A stretch of 64,000 nt of DNA from positions 5,032,249 to 5,096,248 of the forward strand of contig JANPWX010000054.1 of the NCBI GenBank assembly GCA_024734555.1, written 5' to 3'. A program made the translations under genes and the position numbers. Shown here piece by piece: positions 50,808 through 63,290 of this stretch; the first letter of the stretch is position 1; each line of letters begins with the position of its first letter. Source of the stretch: Trochalopteron elliotii. Its lineage: Eukaryota > Chordata > Aves > Passeriformes > Leiothrichidae. The notes beneath the pieces were generated by a model that was given only the letters and a program-made list of their open reading frames with translations, was not told the DNA's origin and made no database searches.

Positions 50808-50925
50808 CAGGAAAAAAAAAGTATAAAAAAAAAAAGAAAATTATGAAAGGGGGTAGGGAACAAAGTAGAAGGTTTTTTTAAAAAAGAGGGGTTTTCTTAG
50901 AGACGAAAAAAATAGAAGGACAATT
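50808..50925 (+). repeat. A-rich and purine-rich low-complexity tract
   Basis: Runs of A (50811-50819, 50825-50835) pass into G/A-rich sequence with GGGGGTAGGG and GAGGGG words. No fixed repeat unit. No poly(A)-tailed retrocopy is recognisable upstream. Confidence 0.6.
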
Positions 50926-52715
50926 ATTCTCTTCCTGTAGGAAACAATTTCCAATTATGAGCTATCAGCAGGAACCTCCTTTTATTCCATATTTTTATAC
51001 AGTGTCAAGACCAGATTTACTACAACTGTCAGTTTTTGTTTTAACCAAGGTATAGTTCTCTCTACCTTTTAAAATGGACTTAAAATGAGGAAATAAATAT
51101 CACCTGTAGTGCATTGCTGACTGTGGTGTGTAGTTGAACCATCACAGTAAATATTTTAAGCAAGACTTGAAAAACAAGCTGCAGTATTAGTGATGCAGTA
51201 ATCAGCTTCAGGTTGTCTGTGTTTTTAACTCCAGCTTTCTTCACTCGGGGGACTTTTTCAGGAGGGTTTTATTAAAATCATTTCCTGAGCCTACAGGAAA
51301 CTCTTAATTACCTAACCTTGATTTTAACCATTGCTAAAAGAGAATCAATTTCATCTTCCAAACAAAATAGGTTAATTTAGCTCAGAGAGTGTATCTGAAT
51401 ATTAATTGTGTCTTATTTACATATTCTTCATAATTAGGAGGCGTGTAGTAAGGGGGGGGGGGAGGGAATTAAACAGCCCTTGAATGAATGGAGGGAGAGA
51501 AAGAAGGAAACAGAACATCTTCTAAGAAATGGTTAAGAAAACAGGGTAGGTAAAATTGCAGTACTCCCTGCACAAAGATCTCGACCACAACTGCATACAT
51601 TTGTTCTGTGTTGGCAAATATATTTATGAAAATACCATCCTGCATTTATGTAAAAAGATATCACTGCTGCTACTGACAGCAAAGGTTATCTCATTAGTCA
51701 AATCCCTGGCATTCCAGTCTCAGGCTATCATCAAAAAGACGTATATGGATACATGGAACACACCATAAATACATTCAATGAATTACGACTGTGTAACAAA
51801 CCATCCCAAGAGCTCTAGTTTGTGTAAATATATTTCATTTCTCTATGGAAATATACACGTGTCTAAACTGATGGTTCAGACTTTCATGTTTGCTTAGCCT
51901 CTGCACAGTTTTACAGGAATTAGTGTCACAGCACAGCTCTGATGTTAATACAGTCACAATGTAACCCTGTTCAGAAGCTGTAACACTCTGTTATCTCGCA
52001 GCAAATTTAAGGATGGAGCAATTTTTCCCATGGCAATTGGTTGAGCTATTAAGAGTGTCTCATTCATATCATCTCATTCACTGTTTAAGGTTTGCAGCTT
52101 TCCCCAAAATTAGTGACTTCGTGACCAAACAAGTTTTGCATTACACAATATATAAATTATATAAATTACATGTATAAATTACAAAGCATTAATATTGGTT
52201 TGTATCTTTACATATACACACACAAAATACAAAAGCTCTGAGCAGTTGTGCTAAATATATTAAATACTAAAACATTCCTCTTCCTCAAAATCTTTGCACT
52301 GTATTACAGATTTGGCTTTTGAGAGATTAACATAACAAATATTTCTTCATGACTGAGAATATCTGTAAAAATTACATCTTCCATAACCATTTCCCAGTTA
52401 ACTATTCAGCTTAATTAATCAATAAATAAACTAGGACAACTCAACTGGGTATGACTTTATAAATTTCTCTTGCCTTTGAATTATGTTTCATCTGGATGCA
52501 ATGTTTTCCTCCCTCCCTTACTTTTCTTCTGTTGTAGAACTCAATTTTCAAGTTCCAATGATTTCACCACAGAAAATAATACAGCCTTGACAATAAGGTT
52601 TTATTAACCTTTATTGTTCTAAAGCCTACATCTGAGATGAAATCCCAGAGCTTTAACTGTCAAAGGTTAAAGAAGTGATTGCTGCTTCTAATGGGTATCT
52701 GAAAAATATTCAGTT
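50926..52715. other. AT-rich non-coding DNA with a G11 run
   Basis: An uninterrupted run of 11 G lies at 51452-51462. A short TATAAATTA-type repetition is at 52150-52182. A 70-codon plus-strand frame at 51556-51768 has no recognised domain. Confidence 0.5.
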
Positions 52716-52778
52716 GTATTTTCCCTCATTTCCCTATGAGGGAAATACTGAAGGAAATACACTACTGAAGGAAAATAC
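52716..52778. repeat. Hairpin followed by a 17-bp-period direct repeat
   Basis: Positions 52720-52729 pair perfectly with 52736-52745 around a 6-base loop, and pairing resumes for three more bases after a one-base bulge (52716-52718 with 52746-52748). Immediately after, TACTGAAGGAAATAC (52746) recurs as TACTGAAGGAAAATAC (52763). The loop and arms share TTCCCT, so the whole block looks like local duplication and inversion of one short motif. Confidence 0.8.
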
Positions 52779-55700
52779 AGATTGTAATAACTGGAGATAG
52801 AAGACTTTTAAAAACAAATCCCTGGTGGAGTATTTTTTAGGAAACTAGACCTTAATTTAAAGGGGAAACTTAAGTTAAATAGTTTTGTCTTGCCTTCTCT
52901 TGCCTGCTCCATGTAAATTGCTCTACTAGTTTACTCAGCTAAAACTAAACAGCAGAGTTGCACTTTATTATGGGGGAGAGGTATGATATTTCAGAAGTCA
53001 TTTCTTCCTGCGTTATGAATGAACCACACTGAACTTCCATGGAAAGCATAGCACAGCCTCTTGTTTCAGAAAGGAGCAATGGAATGGATCTCTGCCTCAG
53101 AAAGGTAAAGATCTATACACATAATGATCATGAAACAGTTCAATATTTTTTCTACTTGTCTTGCTGCAAATTCTCCAGTGATGCCCTAGATAAAGCCTGA
53201 ATCAGGGCTGAAAGAAGATACTTCTTCCAACACAGAATCAGAGTGTAGAATCCCCTTCTGAAAGTAAATTTCTCCCTCTACTTTCATAAAACACAGACAC
53301 AAGGCAAGGCCTGCATTAAGGAGGTCAGGAGAGTTAATGAAGCCAGGGTAGGGGTTAGGGAGCACTTTCTAGGAGGGAAACCTTGAGTCATGCCTGCTGA
53401 TTTCTTCAACTGAATTGTTTTCTGAAAGTGGCCATTTAAAACAGGGCCATAATTAGAGGCATTAGAACAGTGCAAACCTTCTGGTCTGTGTTTTGCCACA
53501 TATCACAGTAATTCACAAAACAGCACAAAAATTTCACTGGCTTTAGGTTGAGTATGCTAATCTTCCTATCACTGATAAGATGCAAGTGCAACTTTTGGGC
53601 ATTTTAATCTGCAAATTTTTGTCACCCTGGAGCAGAATAGAGGCAATCTCTGCAGTCAGAGAAAATGTGCTGCTGTCTGCATACAGGATGTGATCTGTCT
53701 GCAACACATCACAGGATGTAAGGAGGGAGAGTCTTGTTCCCAATCAGGCCATCAGCAGAATTCCCAATGATGGCAGCAGTGCCCGTCTTCAGCTCAGCTA
53801 AGAATACAGTAAGAATTCTTACCCAGTGATACAACACTTCATTAGACAAGTCCTAAAGTGCACATTGATCACTTTTTGATTTGAAAGTTTTGATTTTTCA
53901 TCTTTTGAAAAATTCAGTCATCTTCAGCACAGGCTACAGCCTGTAACTTTTATGTTTCTGTTCACTTCATGAAAAGACTCAAAAACTATGCAAAAGTGAA
54001 ATACTTCCGTGTGTATTCCCTTGTACTGAGAATCCAAAATAAATAGATAAAGGTTCTTCTGCTCATCAACTTTGTTTCATTTTCTAAGTATCAGCTTTTG
54101 CTTCACAGGCTCAGTGATGCAGTATATAAATGAGGCGTGAAAAGAAAACTCCTTGTCTTCACACTGTGGCACAGGTCTTGCTCATTTGCAGAGTGCCAGG
54201 TTGTGGCAGAACCAGCCAAACAGGCTGCCCAGTGCTGGATGAACTGTAAAGCAGAGCAAGGCTCAGAGACGATGACCACAGACACTTCCCTCCCTCATTT
54301 GCTATTTGTAGCAGAGCCAAATACAAGGGCAGGGCCTGCAGGCAAAAACTGCTGGATATTCTTTCGAAATACTCTGAAATTAAAAAAGGACAACACATGG
54401 ACTTTGGCCTGAAAACCCTTTGCCACAGAAAACAGGTACTGTATTCTTCTGTGATTCTGACATTTGATCTCTTATGTGCTAGGAGCTCTGGGAGAAGCTC
54501 TGCTTTGTCCTGCTCCTTTAGTGGTAAGAATGAGGAAAAAGGTGTGCTCAGAACAAGACAGAGAAATGATCAACAAAGAGACTGTACAATAACATGTGAT
54601 TTCCCAGGGTAGGAACTGCTAGAAAATTTAGACTAGAACATCAGAACTGTGAAGCACTAGGAAAGCAAAGAGGGATTGGTATACATTGGGATGCCTACAC
54701 GCTATGCAAATTAAATAGTAAGGAAGAAGATAAAAGGAGAAAACTATTTTTAAATATCCATGGAGAAGTTTTCTCCTTTAAAATTCCATAAAACTTGAAA
54801 TGGGTTAAACCATGCATTCATACAATTTCAGGCTGAGATCAAAAGTAAAGTTACTTAGAGTATTATTGGTTTTATTTGCACCATGCTCTAACCAGCTGAG
54901 TTAATGCTTCTCATTTGTGTCCATGTGTATGCATATATTTATATTTGCCTGTAAATCAAAGACCGTTATAAACAAAAAGAAACTCATTCACAAATGTTTC
55001 TGGTATCTCTGGACAGCTCTTTTAAAACCAGCTAAAAGGTTTTTGGACTAAATAATGTTCATGGAACAGGCAAACATGAACTCAGCTGCCTGTCCCAACA
55101 GAATAAGCAGATGGGCGATGCTGATGTAACTCGAATGGAGAGGTCCCTGTACACCCTGAGGTGTTCACTGGAACAGCAAGTGAGTGAGAGCACTGCTAGT
55201 CCCAGGAAGGGGAAATTTACAGTCAGTCAGGTCTGGAATGATTCCTTCTACCTACAAGGTTTCAAACTAGAAGTTACACAGGTAGTTAGACTGGGCAAAC
55301 ACAATGATCTCTTTGCAGAGGGATTACAAACTATAAATAGATGAAGCACTCAGCACTCTGTTCAAGTTGCCTACTTTTTCTCTTAATTTCTTTTGATCTT
55401 TTTCTTTAATCTGCTACAACCAGTTGTTCAAGTCTCAAACACATACATATCTCTACCCCATTAAATTCATAGCTTGTGTTTTTCTTTCCATCCAATGCCA
55501 ATCTGATGCTAATCTTTTTCTTTAGCTTTGATTTGTCAGCTCACATTCCTTTTTAGGTGTGCTTTTTATATAAGCACATGAACAAAGGTGTCTCTTTATC
55601 TAGCTTTCATCATTTAAGCTATGCCTAGACTGTAAGCTTTCCATAAAACAAAAGCTGAAGTTCAGTAACTTTGAATTAAGTGTTCCATTACTACAGGACC

Positions 55701-55945
55701 TAAGAGGTTGGAGTCCTTCTAAATGTAGTACAAAGCTGTCTTGAGTAATTTGTACTTCTGCAAGAATAATTTCATTGTTTCTATCATTAGGGTTTCAAAA
55801 CCCCATTGTTCCTCCTGTGTGTGATTAAAGTAAAGCAATGTTTCAATGGTTTCTTATACCAGACTTGTACTTCTTTCACAACTAAAAAAAACTTCTCGAA
55901 GGGAAAAGGAATATTTTCTGAATTTCTAAACTCAATGACACACAT
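52779..55945. other. Non-coding DNA
   Basis: GC-richer patch at 54130-54350 with three overlapping frames of 60-91 codons on both strands, none recognised. A plus-strand 77-codon frame at 55111-55344 has a reasonable-looking composition but no domain or splice context that I can support. Confidence 0.45.
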
Positions 55946-55949
55946 AGAT

Positions 55950-56043
55950 TAAAAAAAGAAAAAATCCAACAACAACAACAAAAACCAACCAAACAAAAAC
56001 ACTTCCCCAAAAAACTTCAGCAAGAATCCAAAACACCCAACAC
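55950..56043 (+). repeat. A/C-rich tract with (CAA)n core
   Basis: The plus strand is A/C-dominated, with CAA units at about 55968-55980 and then irregular ACC and AAAC words. It is the fourth A/C tract in the same orientation in this window. Confidence 0.8.
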
Positions 56044-57920
56044 TGATGGGATGACTGCCTGCATATCTAATAGAGCAAATGCAGACAAACTTATCTTACC
56101 ATCTAAAAAATGATCAGTGGAGGTAAATATCCATTAAGCAGCATTGCAGCACTGTCTGTTTTTTGCTGTGTTTAGTTCTAAGAAAAATAAGCAGTTGCCT
56201 AAGGCTGACAAGATATTCTGGTATCATCAGTCCTTGCTCCCACAAGCCCCACATTTTTTTCTCCTTCTGCCAACACCAAAACAGGTACAAGTGATGTGAG
56301 GCAACTGCTGCTACTGATATTACCCTGTGCAATGTGTGTGTGGTGTGCACATGTGTGAGAAGAAAAAGCATTCTAATGCCTTTGTGAAAATTACAGATTT
56401 TAAGATTTTCTTAATGAAAACTGTCTTTAAAAAGAATAAAATATTTTCAGAGACATACACTACTGTTTTCATCATCCTTTGCTGCTCACTAATGTCCACT
56501 TGCCTCATAGAATCAATAATATAACGTATACACAACTATGGCTCAGAGTGTAAGAGCATTCATGCACTGCAAAGTAGAAAGAATTGCCCAAAGAAGCAAT
56601 TAAAAATAACCTTTCTAGAGAGATAGAAGTTGTGGGACCGTCAGCCTCATTTTGAGTCAGTTAAACTGAGTTGTATTGAAATGCAAATATGTTGATTCCA
56701 CAAGTGTTTCTGTGGATACCTGTTAAAGAAATTTCCTTCAAAAGCTATTAAAGAGTACATTGGTTTTGCATCAAACCATACATGAGAACACGATAGACTC
56801 TGTTAAATAAAGATAAAGGAGAGGAATAACCTTGTTAAAGGCATGACTGTCTGAAACAAGGTTGTGCATTTACCATTATTTGACTGTAATTATGACATGT
56901 AGAAAAACAGGATATTCCTTGGGAATTAATACAGTGGTTGCTGAACTATTTTAAACTTAAACCACTGTTCATTTTGGTTTTAACCGTCTTTATTTCCATT
57001 TCAGTGTTTTGGAGGGCTTTATTTAACATATGGCAACATAAGTTCAATAAGCACATGCCAGCAAGAAGGAAATAACCAGGGTAAGTGTGTTATTTCAACT
57101 CTGGCTCTAAAGGCTCACTGGGACTTTGTGGCCAATGGACAGCAGTGAACAATGGAGATTTGCAGGTACATGGGGGCACGTTCAAGACATTTTTGGAACT
57201 TCATTTAAGTCCAGTTTGCATATCAATTCAACAGAGACAAATAACAAAACAGGTAGAACCTCAATGAATTTCCACTGATGCAGTCAAGCTTTTTTATTGA
57301 TAGTGGTGTCATGAAAAAATAACCAGAGCTATAATTAAGATCAGGTCAGGAAACAAGCAACACTATTAGCTACAGGAGACAACACTGGGCAACAGAGTGA
57401 CAGAACTCTGCCAAAATGGGGCAGTTGCAGAATTTATATATCTCTAGATTATTTAACTCCATCACCAAAATTCAGCCAGATAAACTGAATGTGATAATTA
57501 ACATGAGCAATTGAAAACCTCCAGACAGCATATCCATTTACAAAGAATCCTCTCCCTTTACATAAGCCACTCTTGTTAATTAAATTGTGCTGACTGGCAA
57601 GACCATTAGCTGCAAGTTTCTTAGCTCGCAAGGTATCCTATGGGATGTTAACTGCTTTGCTTCCATGGGAGACTAGAGCTGAGATTGGAGTATTCTAACT
57701 GGGCTGTCTATGTTTCTGTAGGACACGCAACTTTTGAGGGAGAGGCTCCTTCTTATTATACCTTTTTTATTAGGTTCTGAGATCTTGTAGGTGAGACCTA
57801 CAGATATTTCTGAAAAATAATTATTGCCCTGGTATAAATTCCCAGTACTGTTTAGTCCCAGGAAACTAGTTTTGCACTGTGTGTTTCAAACACATCCTTG
57901 TTCCTTTTAATGACAAATGA
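56044..57920. other. AT-rich non-coding DNA
   Basis: Open frames of 60-85 codons at 56114-56535 and 57085-57631 overlap on both strands without domains. Nothing else seen. Confidence 0.5.
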
Positions 57921-57944
57921 TTAAATAAATAAATAAATAAATAT
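57921..57944 (+). repeat. (AAAT)n tetranucleotide microsatellite
   Basis: About six consecutive AAAT units. A short simple repeat with no further associated structure. Confidence 0.85.
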
Positions 57945-59425
57945 TGAGGATCAAAAAATTTCCCAGCAAGAGTTTACAAAGATTTATGGCATAAATTAAG
58001 GTTTTTGAGTCCCTGACCTCCGATTTAGTTGTTGTATTATTTATATTGCTGAATTCCCAATGTTTGTCACTATCTATATTGAAATGACATCACATTCCTT
58101 TTTCTCATACAAATTAGATTTAAGTCAGAGCTTTTAGCTTCGAACCATTCTGAAAAGCCTGAGGATGTATTGATTGTCATAAGACACAAAGGCATCAGTA
58201 TTTCACGTCTTCCAGACTGTTACTTAGAGAAATATCACTAGAAGGAATTGTCTAAATGAGTTTAAAATGCAGACTGTGATCAAAAATAAGCAATGCAAGA
58301 TACCAGATCCTTTCAGTTTGGGAAACAAATATAAATCTCTTTGGCTTTTGATATTTCTGTTTTCAAAACACAAGACACAAACTCAGCTAACCTCTCAGCA
58401 GCTATTTTACTCCAATGGCTTCACAGCCATCTGTTTCTAGTGTCAGCAGTGCATCAGAATTGAAATTCAGACTCCATCCTGAACAGGGAGATGAGGCTTT
58501 TGAATAAACATCATCATCCAAAATATGTCCCACATCTCCAGAGCAATAATAGCAGGGAAGAAAAGAGTGGTTAGCCCTGAAAATGGACCATTCCTCCAGT
58601 TGCAATGATTCATGGTTTTGTCTTAAATACATTGCTCACATCTGACATTGTCTTTGGACTGGCCTTGAATTTCAGTGCCTACAAAATATAAATTGCTTGT
58701 ACATGTTCTGTTTACTCTGGATTAAATTGCCATGGTTATAGTACAATCAGGAAGTACAGAAAAAGCATGGAGCAAAAAATGAATCAGAGAAAGCTAACAC
58801 ATGGTCATGGAAAAAGTAATGATCAAAGAAATGGAGGTTCACTAACAAGAAAAAGGAGTTTCATTTCAGTAGTTACTGGGGCTGAAACTGCTACATTTAC
58901 AGATCTCTGTGTACAAATTAAGCACTGTTTCAAACAGTATAATCAAGAACCACTCTGCACTTTATAGTCTCAAGAGGAGCATAACTAGAAACGTACAGAG
59001 GGCAAAATGGCAGTTTCAGTAAAAAAGGGAGACTTGAAAATACATATTCATTCAAACTGTAAGTGAAGACTGAAGTCTTCAGAATTCTGGAATCAATAAA
59101 AAACCCTGTGTTTACATGGGATTGTTAATATCTAATACCAAAAATAAAGAGCATAAAAATACATTTCAAAATACTAAAGTAGACAATTTTGATGATGTTT
59201 GAACTTTCAAGCATTCATCCTAAGCAGAAGTTTAACAAAACAGCTTTGGGTTTCAGAGTTTTTTGTGCTGGTGATGGAATATTGCCCTCACCAAGAATCA
59301 CCACATAGTTCGGCTGCAGGACTAGAAGTGTTAATCTAAAACTAAATGAAATTATTTTGTCACATACTATTCTCTTTTCATGGCTTTTAGCAAAAGGAAC
59401 ACCTGTAAGTCAATCGATTACCATA
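57945..59425. other. AT-rich non-coding DNA
   Basis: A minus-strand 76-codon frame at 58402-58632 and a plus-strand 66-codon frame at 58767-58967 are open but show no recognised family. The first contains a pyrimidine-rich tract before an AG, giving a weak exon-like look without a good donor. Confidence 0.45.
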
Positions 59426-59427
59426 TG

Positions 59428-59490
59428 TGTGGTAGAAGACAATCACTCCAAATGGTCCCTTCCAACCCAAACTACTCTATTAATCCATGG
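59428..59490 (+). mobile_element. CR1 LINE 3'-terminal fragment, plus orientation
   Basis: The segment contains AATGGTCCCTTCCAACCCAA followed by ACTACTCTATTAATCCATGG. This closely follows the conserved avian CR1 3' end (GGTCCCTTCCAACC followed by ATTCTATGATTCTATG). Only about the last 60 bases are recognisable, as expected for heavily 5'-truncated copies. Orientation is the same as the CR1 end at 21.0 kb. Confidence 0.65.
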
Positions 59491-61985
59491 CTGTGGAGAT
59501 TCTGAACAAGAATTATAGATATACAAAATGCAGTACTGGATTGCAGATGTACATACAAGAGTGAAAGCTAAGTAACATGCAACGCTTAAAAGATGCTTTT
59601 CTCAGTTACCTGTGTCCTGCTCAGATTACTACTTACTATATTTACTCTTCTCCATAATGTCCAAGGAGATGTAGCTCATGGAAACTTGCAGCTGTGACAG
59701 TTAGCTGTCATTGATCACATTTTTACAAAGGAAGAAATTTGGCAATCATATTTTTGTTGGGATTTGTTGCTGTGACAAAGGGTAAGTTCTTCCTACATCA
59801 AATGCAATTGCATTATGAGAGTTTTGACCTATATCTCTTGCATTACCATTTTTAAATGTATTATCCACCTCAGTTTTTTAATACGTACTGTAACTCCTGC
59901 TGCAATCATGTATATACTCTGTGAACTCTAGTGGATTTACTTGTTAAAGATAAGCCACTTAGTATAGAAAAGACTTTATAATGAGCCCAGTGTTGGGCAG
60001 TGATGCATTGAGACCCACTGCACTGAATTTTCTGGAAGTAGATGAAGACAGCCTTTGGTCTCCACAGATTTGATGTAGAAAAAAAAAATTTAAACCAAAG
60101 TAATAAATATTGTTCCTTCCCTCCTGGATTTTTAATGTAATTTATACTAAAATAAAGACCAGAAGCCAAACCCAACAGCCAACCTATACATGTATATGGG
60201 TATATAATAGAAAAAGACAAAGGACATACTGTAAAATCCATTTTACAGAGTAAGAAAAGGTAGAAAGATATCACCAGCTTTAACTAAAGTAAAAGAAGAA
60301 ATACACAGCAATAATAGTGACTGGCCTCCAGAAGCCAGAAAGATATCACTACTGCTAGAATGTGTGAATCTTCTTAGGTACCGTAATCAAGTCTCTGTCA
60401 ATGATATACACACTGCTGCAAAATGTCAGCCATGAAGGAAAAGGAAAAAGTACTTACCTTGTTGTAGCAAGGTTCATTATTCCCTCTTCTGACAGGACTG
60501 GAGAGAGCAGTTTTCTTTAATACCAAGGTGCTTCAATTACTTTTGCAGCACAAATACATTCCTCTTATTTTCTGCTTCTTTGGATGTGGAGAAAAGAAAG
60601 GATCACTCTCCTGGATTGTAGAGACAATTACTATGTTTTCCTCCCCACAAGAATTTGGAACCTGTGTCTTTGCAGGTGCAATTTTTCAGTCTTCAACCAA
60701 AACACTGCAAATTACTTTCATCAAGTCCTGTAATACTTCTAGCTATAACATTGTCATGAGTGTTGAATGTGCTTAGCCCTGTGCTAAACATGAGAAGTTT
60801 TTTCACTCCTACAGACTACTGACATTGCAAATAACACCTAAATTCCACTCTAGGTAGTGTAGTAAAGGCTTGGAGATAAAAAAAACACAGAAATGGAATC
60901 TCTGTTTATCTGTGTATACCCTTTAAAGCATTCACTGCAGGTAAGTTAGGATGAAAGCACTGTTCTCATAATTTCTACTTGCTCTTTCCTATTTACCATG
61001 TAACTTTTACATATAAAAAAACTTGTAAAACAAAAGTGCAAAGTTAATTTGACCAAGCATTTAAATACCCTTGTCTGCTTTTGCTAAATCAAAGGTGATT
61101 TAAGAGGAATCCCACTTAGAGGTAAAACAAAAAAACCCCTTTGATATCACCATAAACACATATGTCTGAACACATGCATAGGATGCACTTTTAAAGCTTT
61201 TACAAATATCTCTACAAAGCAGCCACAGTAAAGATAGAACAGAGAGCAAATGTCCTTTCCAGCAGAAAACACAGTGTTCATTAATCCATATAAGCAAAGG
61301 AATGCAGCATAATTCATCTTATCAACAGCTTATTATGTGAGCATAATGGAAGACTTCAAGTGCCCTAACACACTGTAAAATACAAATGAATATAAAGACC
61401 AAACTGGGAACTCTGTTACGTAAGAGTTAGCATAATAGTTATGAAGGGAGTCATATTATATATATTTATTATCAAGGACACACAAAACCACTTAGATCTA
61501 TCCTTGATTTTTCAATATGGTTCTGTTCTATTAAGAGCAGAAAGATAAACCGTGCCAGCAGACAGACAAGCATGGGCAAGTACATGACAAAACTATGACA
61601 GGGTGAAAATTTCCAAAGCATTCACATTTGTTTTCTAACATCTGAATTGATATGTTCAACACCAATGTTTCCAACCACTCACAGCCGAAAAGTAACCAAA
61701 AGCTTTCAAAACACTTACTGTAAATATTTCTTTTCAACTGCATAATATGTGAGTGCTCCCACAGTCCACCTTTGACAAATGTCCTGAGTAACACTTGCAA
61801 TGACAGAAGTGCAAGAGTAAACAGCAGGAGTGACTCATATTACACAAAGCTATCTGGGAGGACATTTGCCCCACATAGTTCATGCTAAAGTCAAAGAGAA
61901 TCATCAGCTGGATTAAATAACTGAGAAATTACAGAGACTTCTGAAACAAAGAAGCCAGACTGAAAAGAATTATTGAAGCAGGAAC
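59491..61985. other. AT-rich non-coding DNA
   Basis: The longest open frame of the window (minus strand, 59906-60274, 122 codons) is hydrophobic and aromatic-rich, a composition typical of translated AT-rich DNA, and I recognise no domain. Other frames are shorter. Nothing else seen. Confidence 0.5.
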
Positions 61986-62260
61986 ATTTGTAAGAGAGGG
62001 GGGACCTGGAGGTTGACGTCAAGCGTGTTTTGATGGTGCCACAAGCAGCACAGCCTCTGCCAAGGCCTCACAGAACATCTTCATCATCAGACACGATGAG
62101 CAGTCACAGTCCAACCAGGAGAGTGAGGCCTTGGTGTGCACCAAACAGGCACCCAGACCTGGAGGGGCAACACATCATTCAGGGAGGGTGGGGAGTTCAT
62201 GGGGGAAGCCCATCACTGAGGGTAGGGTTAGTTACAAAGGGTGTTTTGAAATTTATGGAC
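61986..62260. other. GC-rich island with a CRE palindrome
   Basis: GC content rises sharply and CpG dinucleotides, rare elsewhere, appear several times. A plus-strand 79-codon frame at 62030-62269 is R/P/S-rich and unrecognised; the frame is open upstream of its ATG as well. A full TGACGTCA palindrome (cAMP-response-element consensus) lies at 62014-62021. The island might be an old retroelement or a regulatory element; neither is demonstrated. Confidence 0.3.
62014..62021. promoter_or_regulatory. CRE-type palindrome TGACGTCA
   Basis: Exact match to the full CREB/ATF consensus palindrome in otherwise CpG-poor DNA. No TATA box, initiator or transcript start is recognisable next to it, so activity is unsupported. 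Confidence 0.25.
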
Positions 62261-62749
62261 ATTTGTTAACATTTTGCAAGTGTCTAGTTTTGTGGATTAT
62301 CTGATATTGATTCTTAATACATAGTTCACTGATTGTTAATTACATGTTAAGTCTTAATGAAGTGGTTTGATCCTGATTTTGGTTTAGAATGCACTTCACT
62401 GCACTCTGTGAAGTATAGTTTCACACATCTCAATATTTCACTTCTTTTCTCCCTGACATATCAGCTGGACAGTTTATAGATATGAAGTCATACCAGTAAA
62501 AAAGAAAAAATGGAAAAAAAAAGTTCAGGTTGAAAGTTTTCAGCTGGTGGTAGTGACACCTTTTGTGTACATGATACCACACACCTCACAAGATTACCTT
62601 GAAACCTGAGAACAAGCAATCCCTAAATTACATCTGTTACAGACAATCGTATAACTAATTTTACACTTTTTTAAAATTCCATAAAAATTATTTAGCTTTT
62701 TCTCAAAACACTTCTAGGGAAAGCTAAATATCAGTAGTGTTAAGAAAAC
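62261..62749. other. AT-rich non-coding DNA
   Basis: No gene or repeat recognised. Confidence 0.5.
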
Positions 62750-63290
62750 TCTCCCTCTCTCATCCAGGAGCTACTCTTGCAGCCCCACTCCCACAGCCTG
62801 AGGTGGGACTGAAGCTCCTTTGCAGCTGCACCTCCACACTCACACAGTCAGACCAGATTTTCTTACTCTAGGTTTCCCATAGTAGAGTCTCAGACATCCA
62901 GATCCTTCAAATGGTTTCATCTTGGTGCAATAACTAAATAACAAAATAACAGCTTGAGCTGTTGCCTCCAAGGAGTGACCCCAAAAAAGGAACCTCTGAG
63001 CTTTTATCCCCTCACAGCCTAAGTGTGCGAAAGTCTGGGGTCCTCAGCTCCTGCCATGTCCCTGAGTGTCCCTCACCAGGTCCCCAATCCTTTGTCATGC
63101 AAAGGATCAGCAGTGCATGGACTCCTGTCTTGGGCTCCCATCACCCAGAACTCAACCTGCAGCTCCCATTGCAGCTGCACCCTGAGCTGCCTGCACCAAA
63201 TGTATTCTTCAAGTTAGTAACACTATGTGCACTCAACAATTCAGGGCATTTAAGTGAAGAATATTCCAGGTTCTTGAATGGGAACTAGCT
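62750..63290. other. GC-rich segment, possibly LTR-derived
   Basis: About 540 bases are rich in C on the plus strand, with many CAGCTCC, CTGCA and CCTGAG words. A plus-strand 108-codon frame (62962-63288) and an overlapping 64-codon frame are open in two registers, which argues against a gene. The texture resembles long terminal repeats of avian endogenous retroviruses, but I could not identify paired LTRs, a primer-binding site or a target-site duplication. Confidence 0.25.

Noticed and set aside
55111..55344. 77-codon plus frame with gene-like composition
   Set aside because: No domain, start context or neighbouring exon; it cannot be separated from chance.
56508..56524. CATAGAATCAAT string resembling a reversed CR1 end
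   Set aside because: None of the rest of the CR1 3' region (GGTTGGAAGGGACC on this strand) follows it.
58402..58632. Exon-like minus-strand frame with a pyrimidine tract before an AG
   Set aside because: The only donor-like site is poor (GTAAAA) and the peptide matches no family I know.
59906..60274. Longest open frame (122 codons, minus strand)
   Set aside because: Hydrophobic, aromatic-rich composition typical of translated AT-rich DNA, no domain or splice context, and a length expected by chance in 64 kb.
62218..62240. GGGTAGGGTTAG, telomere-like
   Set aside because: Only about two imperfect units, too short to call an interstitial telomeric repeat.
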